Below, one piece after another: positions 35,992 to 44,054 of a stretch of 64,000 nt of DNA. Origin of the DNA: Myxococcales bacterium (GTDB lineage: Bacteria > Myxococcota_A > Polyangia > Haliangiales > Haliangiaceae); the NCBI GenBank assembly GCA_016717005.1, contig JADJUF010000007.1, forward strand, positions 440,001 through 504,000. Direction: 5' to 3'. Made by a program: the position numbers and the translations under genes. Below the pieces are notes generated by a model, which was given only the letters and a program-made list of their open reading frames with translations, was not told the DNA's origin and did not search any database. Numbering within the stretch: the stretch's first letter is position 1; the number at the start of each line of letters is the position of its first letter.

Positions 35992-36002
35992 ACGCTACGC
36001 CT

Positions 36003-37292
36003 TCACCGCGCGCCGAGCCACTGCGCCAGCGGCGCCCAGGCCTCGGTCGGCGCGTCGACGCCGAACAGCAGATCGCCGTGGCCGACGTCGCGCGCCTCCT
36101 GCCCAACCGGCTGGTGCCGGACGACCAGCGTCGTCACGTCGGTCGCGCCGACCAGCGTCGTCGTGTGCAGGCCGGCGTCGCCGTAGCCGCCAGCGGCGCC
36201 GAGGTACAGGACCGGCACCTCGATCGCGCCGAGGTCGAGGTCGAACGGGCCGCTGCCGTCGCCGCACCAGAGCGCGTCGGTGTCGGCGACCTCGCGCATC
36301 GCCTGGTGCGGCGGCGCGGTCTCGAACCAGGTCGCGATCACCGGCTCGGGCGACTCGGTGAACCCGACCGGCGCGCCGTCGACGAGCGCGGCCGCGGCCA
36401 GGTGGTAGTGCGGCGTCGGCGCGAACACCTCGAAGGTCTGGCCGCCGAAGTGGTAGAGCGTCTCGCGCGCGGTCCACTCGGGGATGAACGGGAACGGCTC
36501 GTCGGGCGCGGTCCGCGCGCGCTCGCCCAGGAGCTGCACGAAGCTGTTGTCCGAGTCGGTCCAGCCGTCGGCCAGGAGTTCGTACTCGAACGCCGCGCCC
36601 GCGCAGGTGGCGGCGCGGACGTCGGCCGCCTCGGGCGGCAGCTCGCCCCAGACGTCGAGCGCGATCAGCCCGCGGATCTGGCGCACGAGCGGCGGCCGGG
36701 CCGCGTCGCGCGCGGCCGCGGCGTAGGCGATCAGGCCGCCGCGCGAGAACCCCGCCAGGTGCAAGCGGCCGCCGCCCGCGCCGGTCACCAGCCGGATCGT
36801 CCGCGCCAGCGCCAGGCCGCGGTCGGTGTCGTCGAGCGCCTGGACCAGGCCGAGGTCGCCGAAGTCCGACAGATCGCCGTCGAGCGGCGTCGTGGCCCAG
36901 CGGCGATCGATGCCCCAGACGTCGAAGCCGCGCTCGGCCAGCCACACGCCCAGCCCCGGGCTCGCCGCCGGATCGAGGGTGATCGGCGCGAAGCTCGAGC
37001 CGAACGACGAGAAGTCGCCGTGCAGGAACATGACGCCGCCGCGGGTGGGGCGGACCCAGCCGGGCCCGCGCTCGCGCACGAGCCGGTGGACCCGGAAGCG
37101 GGCGTTGGGCCCCGCGCCCATGGTGACGGTGAACGTGGTGTGGGCGACGTCGCCGCGCACCAGCGTGCGCTCGATCGCGACCGTGGGCGCGGTGACGGCG
37201 GCGGTGGTCGCGCCGAGCTCCGGCGCGGTGGGGGTGTCGACACAGGCGGCGAGCGCGAGCGCGCCCAGACAGGTAGCAGACCAGCGAATCAT
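36003..37292 (-). CDS. secreted alpha/beta hydrolase lipoprotein
   Basis: The 429-residue protein has signal ATCLGALALAAC and the hydrolase core. GVMFLHGDFSSFGSSF forms the oxyanion strand and loop. HLAGFSRGGLIAYAAAA holds the nucleophile Ser in G-x-S-x-G. An acid follows, and a His lies near the C-terminus (EARDVGHGDLLFG). The cap region (residues 215-330) is large and rich in aromatic and acidic residues. It is a likely esterase or lipase-like enzyme in the periplasm or on the outer membrane; the substrate is unknown. The gene lies between the sigma-factor gene and the kinase gene, all on one strand. Confidence 0.8.
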   Translation of the reverse strand: MIRWSATCLGALALAACVDTPTAPELGATTAAVTAPTVAIERTLVRGDVAHTTFTVTMGAGPNARFRVHRLVRERGPGWVRPTRGGVMFLHGDFSSFGSSFAPITLDPAASPGLGVWLAERGFDVWGIDRRWATTPLDGDLSDFGDLGLVQALDDTDRGLALARTIRLVTGAGGGRLHLAGFSRGGLIAYAAAARDAARPPLVRQIRGLIALDVWGELPPEAADVRAATCAGAAFEYELLADGWTDSDNSFVQLLGERARTAPDEPFPFIPEWTARETLYHFGGQTFEVFAPTPHYHLAAAALVDGAPVGFTESPEPVIATWFETAPPHQAMREVADTDALWCGDGSGPFDLDLGAIEVPVLYLGAAGGYGDAGLHTTTLVGATDVTTLVVRHQPVGQEARDVGHGDLLFGVDAPTEAWAPLAQWLGAR

Positions 37293-37345
37293 CAGGACCT
37301 CCTACCGACCAGACGGAGGCCACCGCCGACCTTGCACAGAAATCG

Positions 37346-38146
37346 TCAGCCCTGCAGCAGCCGGGCGATCGACAGGTCGAGCTGCGAGCGCACCATGCGC
37401 GCGATGCTGTCGAGCTGATCGGCCGGCAGCGCCAGCCGCTCGGTCAGGCGCGCGCGCGCGGCGTCGGCCACCGCCTGGGCCGCGTCCCGCACCCAGCGCG
37501 ACACCGTCGACTCGTGCACGCGGTAGAGCCGCCCGATCGCCGCCAGCGGCGTGCCCTCGACGAAGTGCAGCCGCAGCACCACCCGCGGCCGCCCGCCCAG
37601 CGCCGCCAGCGCGTCGGTCAGCGCCGCGCGCCACTCGACCTGGAAGCGGGCCTTGAGCGCGCGCAGCTCCGGGTCGGGCTCGCGCGCCGCCAACTCCGCG
37701 AGCACGTCGACCGGGACGTCGCCGCGCACCAGCGCGCGCTGGTGATCGATCGCGACCCGGGTCACCGCCACCCGCAGCCAGCCCGCGAGCGGCCCGGTGC
37801 CGCGGTACCCGGCGATGCGCGGTGGGCGATCGTCGCTGGCCACCAGCACCCGCACCCGCGCCAGCTGGCGCACCTCATCGCGCGCGGCCGGGTCGAGCCC
37901 GCGCGGGGCGATCGTCGCCATCAGGTCGTCGACGGCGCGGACCGCCGCCGGATCGCCGCGCCCCGCCGCCCACGCCACCAGCAGCTCGTCGAGGTGCTCC
38001 GGCCGAGCGCCGGCGCCGACCTGGGCCACCGCGTGCGCCGCGAACCCGGCGGCGGCGATCGTCGGCCGGCGCGCGCACGCCGCCGCGATCGCGTCCTCGA
38101 GCGACGCCACCGTCGGCGCGTCCGGGCCCGCCGTCAGATCGGGCAC
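37346..38146 (-). CDS. sigma-70 family (ECF-like) sigma factor
   Basis: The 266-residue protein has the region-2-like core IAGYRGTGPLAGWLRVAVTRVAIDHQRAL and region 4 with the HTH VVLRLHFVEGTPLAAIGRLYRVHESTVSRWV. It belongs to the divergent sigma-like proteins common in myxobacteria that are often encoded near Ser/Thr kinases. The GTG at 38146 is chosen; it overlaps the end of the upstream lipoprotein gene by 13 bases, which indicates coupled translation. A start at the GTG at 38110 is possible. The kinase with an anti-sigma zinc finger encoded downstream is a good candidate for its regulator. Confidence 0.75.
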   Translation of the reverse strand: MPDLTAGPDAPTVASLEDAIAAACARRPTIAAAGFAAHAVAQVGAGARPEHLDELLVAWAAGRGDPAAVRAVDDLMATIAPRGLDPAARDEVRQLARVRVLVASDDRPPRIAGYRGTGPLAGWLRVAVTRVAIDHQRALVRGDVPVDVLAELAAREPDPELRALKARFQVEWRAALTDALAALGGRPRVVLRLHFVEGTPLAAIGRLYRVHESTVSRWVRDAAQAVADAARARLTERLALPADQLDSIARMVRSQLDLSIARLLQG

Positions 38147-39534
38147 GGCCCCGTGCCGCAGAAGTACGCGGACACGGTGGTCGAGGCGTTCATCGTCAGG
38201 GTGCAGGTCCCGCCCGCCAGCGTGCAGCCGCTGATGTCGATCAGCGCATACCCTCCCGCCGGCGCCGGCGTCAGGGACACCGCGGCGCCGCGGTTGAAGG
38301 TCAGCGTGCACAAGGTCGTGTTGGGATCGGTGCTGGTGCACACGCTCGGGCCCATGACCGGCGACGGCGACGACCGCAGCGTGCCGCTGCCGTAGACCGA
38401 CAGGGTCAGCGTCACCGTCGGCGCGAGATCGAACGTCGCGCGCGCGGACCGGGCCTGCGACATCGTCAGCTGGCACGGCCCGAACGCGCCGGTGCAGTCG
38501 CCGCTCCAGCCGCTGAACACGTTGTCGGCCGCCGGGGTCGCCAGGAGCCCCACCATCATCCCGGCGTTGTAGTTCTCGGTGCAGTCGGCGCCGCAGTTGA
38601 TCCCGGTGCTGCCGCTGAGGTTGTTGACCGTGCCGGTGCCCGTGCCGGCGCGGGTGACCGTCAGCGTGAACTGGCGCAGGTCGAAGCGCGCGTCGACCGC
38701 GGTCGCGGCGTCGATCGTGACCACGCACGTCGTGGCGGCGCCGCTGCAGGCCCCGCTCCAGCCGACGAAGGTCGAGTCGGCGGCGGGCGTCGCGGTCAAC
38801 GTGACCATCGTGCCGGGCGCGTAGACCTCGGCGCAGTCGGTGCCGCAGGTGATGCCGGCCGGCGCCGAGGTCACGGTGCCGCCGCCGGCGCCGCTGCGGG
38901 TCACGACCAGGCTCTGGCTCTGCCCGAACGCCGCGCTCACCTGGACGTCGTCGTTGACGGTGATCGCGCAGGTGCCGCCGCCGGTGCAGGCGCCCGACCA
39001 GCCGAGGAACGTCGACCCCGGGCTCGCGGTCGCGGCCAGCACCAGCGACGTGCCGTGGTCGACCGTGATCGTGCAGGTGCCGGGGCAGTCGATCCCCCCG
39101 GCCGGCGAGGTGACGCGCCCGGTGCCGTTGCCCGCGGGCATGACCGTGACGGTGTGGCGCTGGATGTCGAAGCCGGCGTTGACCGCGCTCGCGGCGTTGA
39201 CCACCAGCGAGCAGGTCGGCAGCGCGCCCGAGCAGCCGCCGCCCCAGCCGGTGAACGACGCGCCGGCGGCCGGGGCCGCGGTCAGCGTGACCAGCGTGCC
39301 CACCGGGAAGCTGCCGGTGCAGCTGGCGCCGCACGTGATCCCGGCCGGCATCGACGTGACCGTGCCGGTGGCCGTGCCGCCGAGGACGACCGTGAGCTCG
39401 GCGGTCGCGGTGCCGCCGCCGTCGATCGCGGCGTCGACGCCGGGTGGCGCGGCGTCGGTGACCGCCTTGACCGGGTCGCAGCCCGAGGACGCGACGATGA
39501 ACAGCGCAACCAGCGCGAGCAGACGACCGTGCAT
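38134..39534 (-). CDS. lipoprotein of tandem InlB/listerial-type beta repeats
   Basis: The 466-residue lipoprotein (ALFIVASSGC) consists of five or six repeats of about 70 residues. Each has G-x-V-T-S-x-P-A-G-I-x-C-G, then C-x-x-x-Y/F and a G-T-x-V-T-L-T-A-x-P-A loop, and ends in F-x-G-W-S-G-x-C. This is the bacterial repeat seen in many adhesins and surface proteins (Cys pairs near each end suggest disulfides). ATG at 39534 gives the signal peptide; the frame upstream to 39705 has no signal. It overlaps the start of the sigma-factor gene by 13 bases. Confidence 0.8.
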   Translation of the reverse strand: MHGRLLALVALFIVASSGCDPVKAVTDAAPPGVDAAIDGGGTATAELTVVLGGTATGTVTSMPAGITCGASCTGSFPVGTLVTLTAAPAAGASFTGWGGGCSGALPTCSLVVNAASAVNAGFDIQRHTVTVMPAGNGTGRVTSPAGGIDCPGTCTITVDHGTSLVLAATASPGSTFLGWSGACTGGGTCAITVNDDVQVSAAFGQSQSLVVTRSGAGGGTVTSAPAGITCGTDCAEVYAPGTMVTLTATPAADSTFVGWSGACSGAATTCVVTIDAATAVDARFDLRQFTLTVTRAGTGTGTVNNLSGSTGINCGADCTENYNAGMMVGLLATPAADNVFSGWSGDCTGAFGPCQLTMSQARSARATFDLAPTVTLTLSVYGSGTLRSSPSPVMGPSVCTSTDPNTTLCTLTFNRGAAVSLTPAPAGGYALIDISGCTLAGGTCTLTMNASTTVSAYFCGTGPCPI

Positions 39535-39676
39535 GAATCCTGACCTCCGCGCAGCCGAGCCGCGCCGCGGCATCGTAGTGCACCTGCCCAGTGAGCGCAC
39601 GCGGGGTCGATCACACGTCGGGCCCACCCGTCCGCGGTAACCGCGTGCCCCAGGCGGCGTACCCTCCCGCACAGCG

Positions 39677-40645
39677 ATGAGCGACCCGAGCCCGTCCGAG
39701 ATCACCCCGCCGGCCGTCTACTGGAACCGACGCGCGTTCCTGCGCGGCGGCGCGATCGCCGCCGGCGCCCTGGCCAGCGCGGCGCTGTATCGCCGCTGGA
39801 ACGGCGTCGAGCTGCGCCAGGTCGACACCGCCGCGATCGACGGCGTGCGCGCCGCGCCGGCGGCGACCGACCCGCGTGGGTTCCGCGTCGACGAGGCCCT
39901 GACGCCGCTGGCGAGCGTCGCCAACTACAACAACTTCTACGAGTTCACGACCGACAAGGACGGCGTCGCCGCCGCCGCCGCCGGCTTCGACACCCGCGGC
40001 TGGACGGTCGAGGTCGACGGCCTCGTCGGCAAGCCGCGCCGCTTCGACCTCGACGACCTGCGCCGGCTGGCCCCGCCCGAGGAGCGCGTCTACCGGATGC
40101 GCTGCGTCGAGGCCTGGTCGATGGTGATCCCGTGGGTCGGGTACCCGCTGGCCCGGCTGCTGGCCGCGGTCGAGCCGCTCGGCGACGTCCGCTACGTCGC
40201 GTTCGAGACCCTCCACGATCCGGCCCGCATGCCCGGGCAGCGGACCGACGTGCTCGACTGGCCGTACCGCGAGGGCCTGCGCCTCGACGAGGCGATGCAC
40301 CCGCTGGCGATCCTGGCGACCGGCCTGTACGGCCGCGACCTGCCGCCTCAGGACGGCGCGCCGGTGCGCCTGGTGGTGCCGTGGAAGTACGGCTTCAAGG
40401 GCGTGAAGTCGATCGTCAAGGTCACGCTCACCGCGGGCGAGCCGCCGACCAGCTGGAGCCGCGTCGCCCCCGACGAGTACGGCTTCTACGCCAACGTCAA
40501 CCCGGCGGTGCCGCACCCGCGCTGGAGCCAGGCCACCGAGCAGCGCATCGGCGAGTCAGGCCGGCGCAAGACCCTGCCCTTCAACGGCTACGCCGACCAG
40601 GTCGCGAGCCTCTATGCCGGGATGGATCTCCGTGCCCAGTTCTGA
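39677..40645 (+). CDS. msrP: MsrP, periplasmic Moco methionine sulfoxide reductase catalytic subunit
   Basis: The 322-residue protein carries a Tat signal (NRRAFLRGG) and matches MsrP/YedY throughout. It has ASVANYNNFYEFTTDKD, the molybdopterin-ligand segment YRMRCVEAWSMVIPWVGYPLARLL with its Cys, VLDWPYREGLRLDEAMHPL, and VVPWKYGFKGVKSIVKV. It repairs oxidised methionines in envelope proteins. Length and ends match the family. The stop overlaps the start of the MsrQ-fusion gene, so the two are translationally coupled. It is divergent from the repeat lipoprotein gene with 142 bases between. Confidence 0.95.
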   Translation: MSDPSPSEITPPAVYWNRRAFLRGGAIAAGALASAALYRRWNGVELRQVDTAAIDGVRAAPAATDPRGFRVDEALTPLASVANYNNFYEFTTDKDGVAAAAAGFDTRGWTVEVDGLVGKPRRFDLDDLRRLAPPEERVYRMRCVEAWSMVIPWVGYPLARLLAAVEPLGDVRYVAFETLHDPARMPGQRTDVLDWPYREGLRLDEAMHPLAILATGLYGRDLPPQDGAPVRLVVPWKYGFKGVKSIVKVTLTAGEPPTSWSRVAPDEYGFYANVNPAVPHPRWSQATEQRIGESGRRKTLPFNGYADQVASLYAGMDLRAQF

Positions 40646-42329
40646 CGCCGGCGCGGTCGCCGTCGACGCCCCGCCGCGACGCGCCGCCGCGCTCGGGTTC
40701 GACGCCAGCTTCGCGCGTCGGTTCGCGTGGGCGTGCGGCCTGGCGCCGCTGGTGGTGCTGGCCTGGGACGCCTACCGCGGCCAGCTCGGCGTCAACGCGG
40801 TCAACTACGCGATCCGGACCACCGGCATGCTCGGCCTGGTGTGCCTGGTCGCGGCGCTGGCGATCACGCCGGCCCGGCGGCTGACCGGCGCGGCGACGCT
40901 GATCGCCGCGCGGCGCCCGCTCGGCCTGCTCGGCTTCGGCTACATCGCGCTGCACTTCGCGATCTTCTTCTGGTTCGATCGCGACGCCAGCCTGGCCAGC
41001 ACCGCCGAGGAGGTGCTCGAGCGCCGCTACCTGCAGATCGGGTTCGGCGCGCTGGTCGCGATGGTGCCGCTGGCCGTGACCTCGACCGATCGCATGATCG
41101 CCCGCCTCGGCCCGCGCCGCTGGAAGGCGCTGCACCGGCTCACCTACGCCATCGTCGTCGCCGGGGTCGCGCACTTCTACCTGCTGGTCAAGGCCGACGT
41201 GGCGCGCCCGCGGGCGTTCGCCGTGGTCGTCGGCGGCCTCTTGCTCCTGCGCGTCGCCGCGCACTACCTCGAGCTCCGCGCCCGGGCCGCGCGCCCGGCC
41301 GCGGTCGCGGCCCCGACCGCGGCGCCACGACCCTGGCGCGGCGCGCTGCGGGTCGCCCGGGTCTTCGACGAGGCGCCCGCCGTCCGCACCTTCCGGCTGG
41401 TCGCGCCCGACGGCGGCCCGCTGCCGTTCACCCACGCCCCCGGCCAGTACCTCACGCTCGAGCTGACCGTCGACGGCGCGCCGCTGTACCGCTCGTACAC
41501 GATCGCGTCGGCGCCGACCCGCACCGGCGCGCTCGAGATCACCGTCAAGCGCGCCCGCGACGGCCACGGCTCGGCCCACGTCCACGCGACCCTGCGCGAG
41601 GGCGCCGAGGTGACCGTGCGCGGCCCCCACGGCCGGTTCGTGTTCGACGGCGCCGGCGCCGACCGCGTGCTCCTGATCGCCGGCGGCGTCGGCATCACGC
41701 CGATCATGGCCATGGCGCGCGCGCTGACCGATCGCGCGTGGCCCGGCCGGATCGATCTGATCGTCGCGGTCCACGCGCCGGCCGACGTGATCTTCGCCGA
41801 CGAGCTGCGCTACCTCGCCGGCCGGTTCCCCAACCTGCACCTGTGCATCACCGCGTCGGCGCCCGACGACGCCTGGCCCGGGGCCCGCGGCCGGATCACC
41901 CCGGCGCTGTTGACCGAGCACGTCCCCGACCTGGCCGCCGCGCCGGTGTACCTGTGCGGGCCCGAGCCGATGATGGACGCCGTCACCGCGATGCTGCGCG
42001 CGCTCGGCACGCCGGCCGCGGCGATCCACACCGAGGCGTTCGTGGCCGCAGCCGCGCCGCCGCCGATCGACGCCGGCCCCGGCGAGGTCCGGTTCGAGCG
42101 CGCCGGCAAGCGCGGCACCGGCCTGACCGTGCTCGACGCCGCCCTCGCGTGCGGGGTCGAGCTGCCCTACGAGTGCCGGTCGGGGATCTGCGGCCAGTGC
42201 AAGACCCGGGTGGTGCGCGGCGACGTGGTGCTGGGCCCGGTCGAGGCCCTGACCGCGGACGAGCGCGCCCGCGGCTACATCCTGGCGTGTCAGGCCCGGC
42301 CGGCGGGCGAGGTCGTCGTCGACGCCTGA
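40614..42329 (+). CDS. MsrQ-ferredoxin reductase-ferredoxin fusion
   Basis: The 571 residues hold three electron-transfer modules. First is an MsrQ/ferric-reductase membrane domain of about six helices with haem-ligand His (GYIALHFAIFF, WKALHRLTYAIVVAGVAHFYLL). Next is an FNR-type flavin domain (LYRSYTIASAP, GGVGITPIMAMA, YLCGPEPMMDAV). Last is a plant-type [2Fe-2S] ferredoxin domain (YECRSGICGQCKTRVV, ILACQARP). Ordinary MsrQ has only the membrane part and takes electrons from quinol or a separate flavin reductase. The fusion would take electrons from NAD(P)H to MsrP directly. The ATG at 40614 lies inside msrP; the GTG at 40632 is a possible shorter start. Confidence 0.88.
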   Translation: MPGWISVPSSDAGAVAVDAPPRRAAALGFDASFARRFAWACGLAPLVVLAWDAYRGQLGVNAVNYAIRTTGMLGLVCLVAALAITPARRLTGAATLIAARRPLGLLGFGYIALHFAIFFWFDRDASLASTAEEVLERRYLQIGFGALVAMVPLAVTSTDRMIARLGPRRWKALHRLTYAIVVAGVAHFYLLVKADVARPRAFAVVVGGLLLLRVAAHYLELRARAARPAAVAAPTAAPRPWRGALRVARVFDEAPAVRTFRLVAPDGGPLPFTHAPGQYLTLELTVDGAPLYRSYTIASAPTRTGALEITVKRARDGHGSAHVHATLREGAEVTVRGPHGRFVFDGAGADRVLLIAGGVGITPIMAMARALTDRAWPGRIDLIVAVHAPADVIFADELRYLAGRFPNLHLCITASAPDDAWPGARGRITPALLTEHVPDLAAAPVYLCGPEPMMDAVTAMLRALGTPAAAIHTEAFVAAAAPPPIDAGPGEVRFERAGKRGTGLTVLDAALACGVELPYECRSGICGQCKTRVVRGDVVLGPVEALTADERARGYILACQARPAGEVVVDA

Positions 42330-42403
42330 CACCCGACCGCTACCCGCAGGGCGCGTGCGGTTGCCCTGGCATCGCCCCCCGACAATTTCGTAGACTGGTC
42401 GGA

Positions 42404-44023
42404 ATGGCCCGCACCCCAATCGCATCGTCCTTGCGTTCGCTGTGGCGTGACCTGACCCGCGCCCGCGCCGCCGGCATCCCCGTTGACGAGCTCCGCGACC
42501 GCCGCGCGGCGGGCACGCGCCCGAGCCGCCGCGACGTGCTGCTCGGCGGCGCCGCCGGGGCCGCGCTGCTGGCCGCGCCCAAGCGCGCCCGCGCCGCCGG
42601 CAACGATCCGACGATCGCGATCGTCGGCGGCGGCATCGCCGGGCTGTCGTGCGCCCTGACCTTGCTCGACAAGGGCATCGAGTCGACCGTCTACGAGGCC
42701 TCGGGCCGGATCGGCGGCCGCATGTTCTCCAACCGCACCGGCTACTGGAACGCCGGCCAGGTCAGCGAGTGGGGCGGCGAGCTGATCGACACCGGCCACA
42801 CCACCGTGCGCGGCCTGGCCGATCGCTTCGGCCTGCCGATCGACGATCTGTTCGCGGCCCAGCCGGCGAACTCGGTCGAGGTCTACAAGGTCGGCGGCGG
42901 CTACTACCCCAAGACCCAGGCCGACGCCGACTTCGACGCGATCTACCGGATCGTCCGCGACGACCTGCACGCGGCGCCGTTCCCGACCACCTTCGACTCG
43001 TTCACCGCCGCGGGCGCCGCGCTCGACGCGATGAGCGTCTACGACTGGATCGAGGCGCGCGTGCCCGGCGGCCACGCCAGCCCGCTGGGCCAGGTGCTCG
43101 ACCTCGCCTACGCGATCGAGTACGGCGCCGACACCACCGCCCAGTCGTCGCTGAACCTGCTGTACCTGCTCGCCTACCAGCCCAAGCCGCGCGACCACAC
43201 GCTGGCGGTGTTCGGCGAGTCCGACGAGCGCTACCACATCCGCGGCGGCAACCAGCGCCTGCCCGAGGCGATCGCCGCCTACCTGGGCGCGCGCGTGGTC
43301 ACCGGCGAGAAGCTGGTCAAGCTCAAGGAGACCGCCGGCGGGCGCTACAAGCTCACGTTCGAGCGCGGCGCGCAGTGCGTCGATCGCACGTTCGACTACG
43401 TGGTGCTGGCGCTGCCGTTCGCGGCCTACACCTTCGACTACGCCCAGGCCGGCTTCGATCCGCTCAAGCTCGAGACGATCTCGACCCTGGGCCGCGGCCA
43501 CAACGGCAAGCTCCAGCTGCAGTTCGACACCCGCGGCTGGCTCGGCAGCGGCCCGTGGCCCGGCATCTCCAACGGCTCGACCTACGCCGACACCGGCTAC
43601 CAGTGCAGCTGGGACGTCACCCGCGGCCAGGCCGGCACGCCCGGCATCCTCAACCTGTACTCGGGCGGCGCGGTCACCGACGGCATGCGCGCCACCAGCG
43701 CGTTCGGCACGGCCGGCAACGCCCAGGTCCGCCAGGACGTCAACGCCGGGCTCGCCCAGCTGGCGCCGGTCTATCCCGGCCTCAGCTACAGCGGCAAGGC
43801 CACCCAGTCGATCTGGCACAAGGCGCCGCTGTTCAACGCGTCGTACTCGTACTACGGCGTCGGCGCGTACACCTCGATCGCCGGCTACGAGGCCGCGACC
43901 CAGGGCGGCGTGTACTTCTGCGGCGAGCACACGTCGATCGACTTCCAGGGCTTCATGGAGGGCGGCGCCGTGACCGGCGTCGACACCGCCAAGGAGCTCA
44001 AGCGCGCGATCCGCCACGCGTGA
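42404..44023 (+). CDS. Tat-secreted FAD amine oxidase
   Basis: The 539-residue protein has an N-terminal helix, a Tat motif (SRRDVLLGG), and a flavin monoamine oxidase body. The body contains TIAIVGGGIAGLSCALTLLDKG, the FAD-binding RIGGRMFS, WGGELIDTGHTT, and the C-terminal GGVYFCGEHTSIDFQGFMEGGAVTG. This last is the typical isoalloxazine-side motif. It probably oxidises amines or amino acids in the periplasm and produces hydrogen peroxide, which would fit its place next to the methionine-repair genes. The gap to the MsrQ fusion is 74 bases. Confidence 0.88.
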   Translation: MARTPIASSLRSLWRDLTRARAAGIPVDELRDRRAAGTRPSRRDVLLGGAAGAALLAAPKRARAAGNDPTIAIVGGGIAGLSCALTLLDKGIESTVYEASGRIGGRMFSNRTGYWNAGQVSEWGGELIDTGHTTVRGLADRFGLPIDDLFAAQPANSVEVYKVGGGYYPKTQADADFDAIYRIVRDDLHAAPFPTTFDSFTAAGAALDAMSVYDWIEARVPGGHASPLGQVLDLAYAIEYGADTTAQSSLNLLYLLAYQPKPRDHTLAVFGESDERYHIRGGNQRLPEAIAAYLGARVVTGEKLVKLKETAGGRYKLTFERGAQCVDRTFDYVVLALPFAAYTFDYAQAGFDPLKLETISTLGRGHNGKLQLQFDTRGWLGSGPWPGISNGSTYADTGYQCSWDVTRGQAGTPGILNLYSGGAVTDGMRATSAFGTAGNAQVRQDVNAGLAQLAPVYPGLSYSGKATQSIWHKAPLFNASYSYYGVGAYTSIAGYEAATQGGVYFCGEHTSIDFQGFMEGGAVTGVDTAKELKRAIRHA

Positions 44024-44026
44024 GCC

Positions 44027-44042
44027 GCGGCCGCGCGGCCGC
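44027..44042. terminator. possible bidirectional hairpin between convergent genes
   Basis: GCGGCCGCGCGGCCGC is a perfect 16-bp palindrome with 6-bp arms and a GCGC loop, lying between the stops of the amine oxidase and the first MopE-type gene. There is no T tract, so termination is uncertain. Confidence 0.3.
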
Positions 44043-44054
44043 CGCGCCGCGCGG

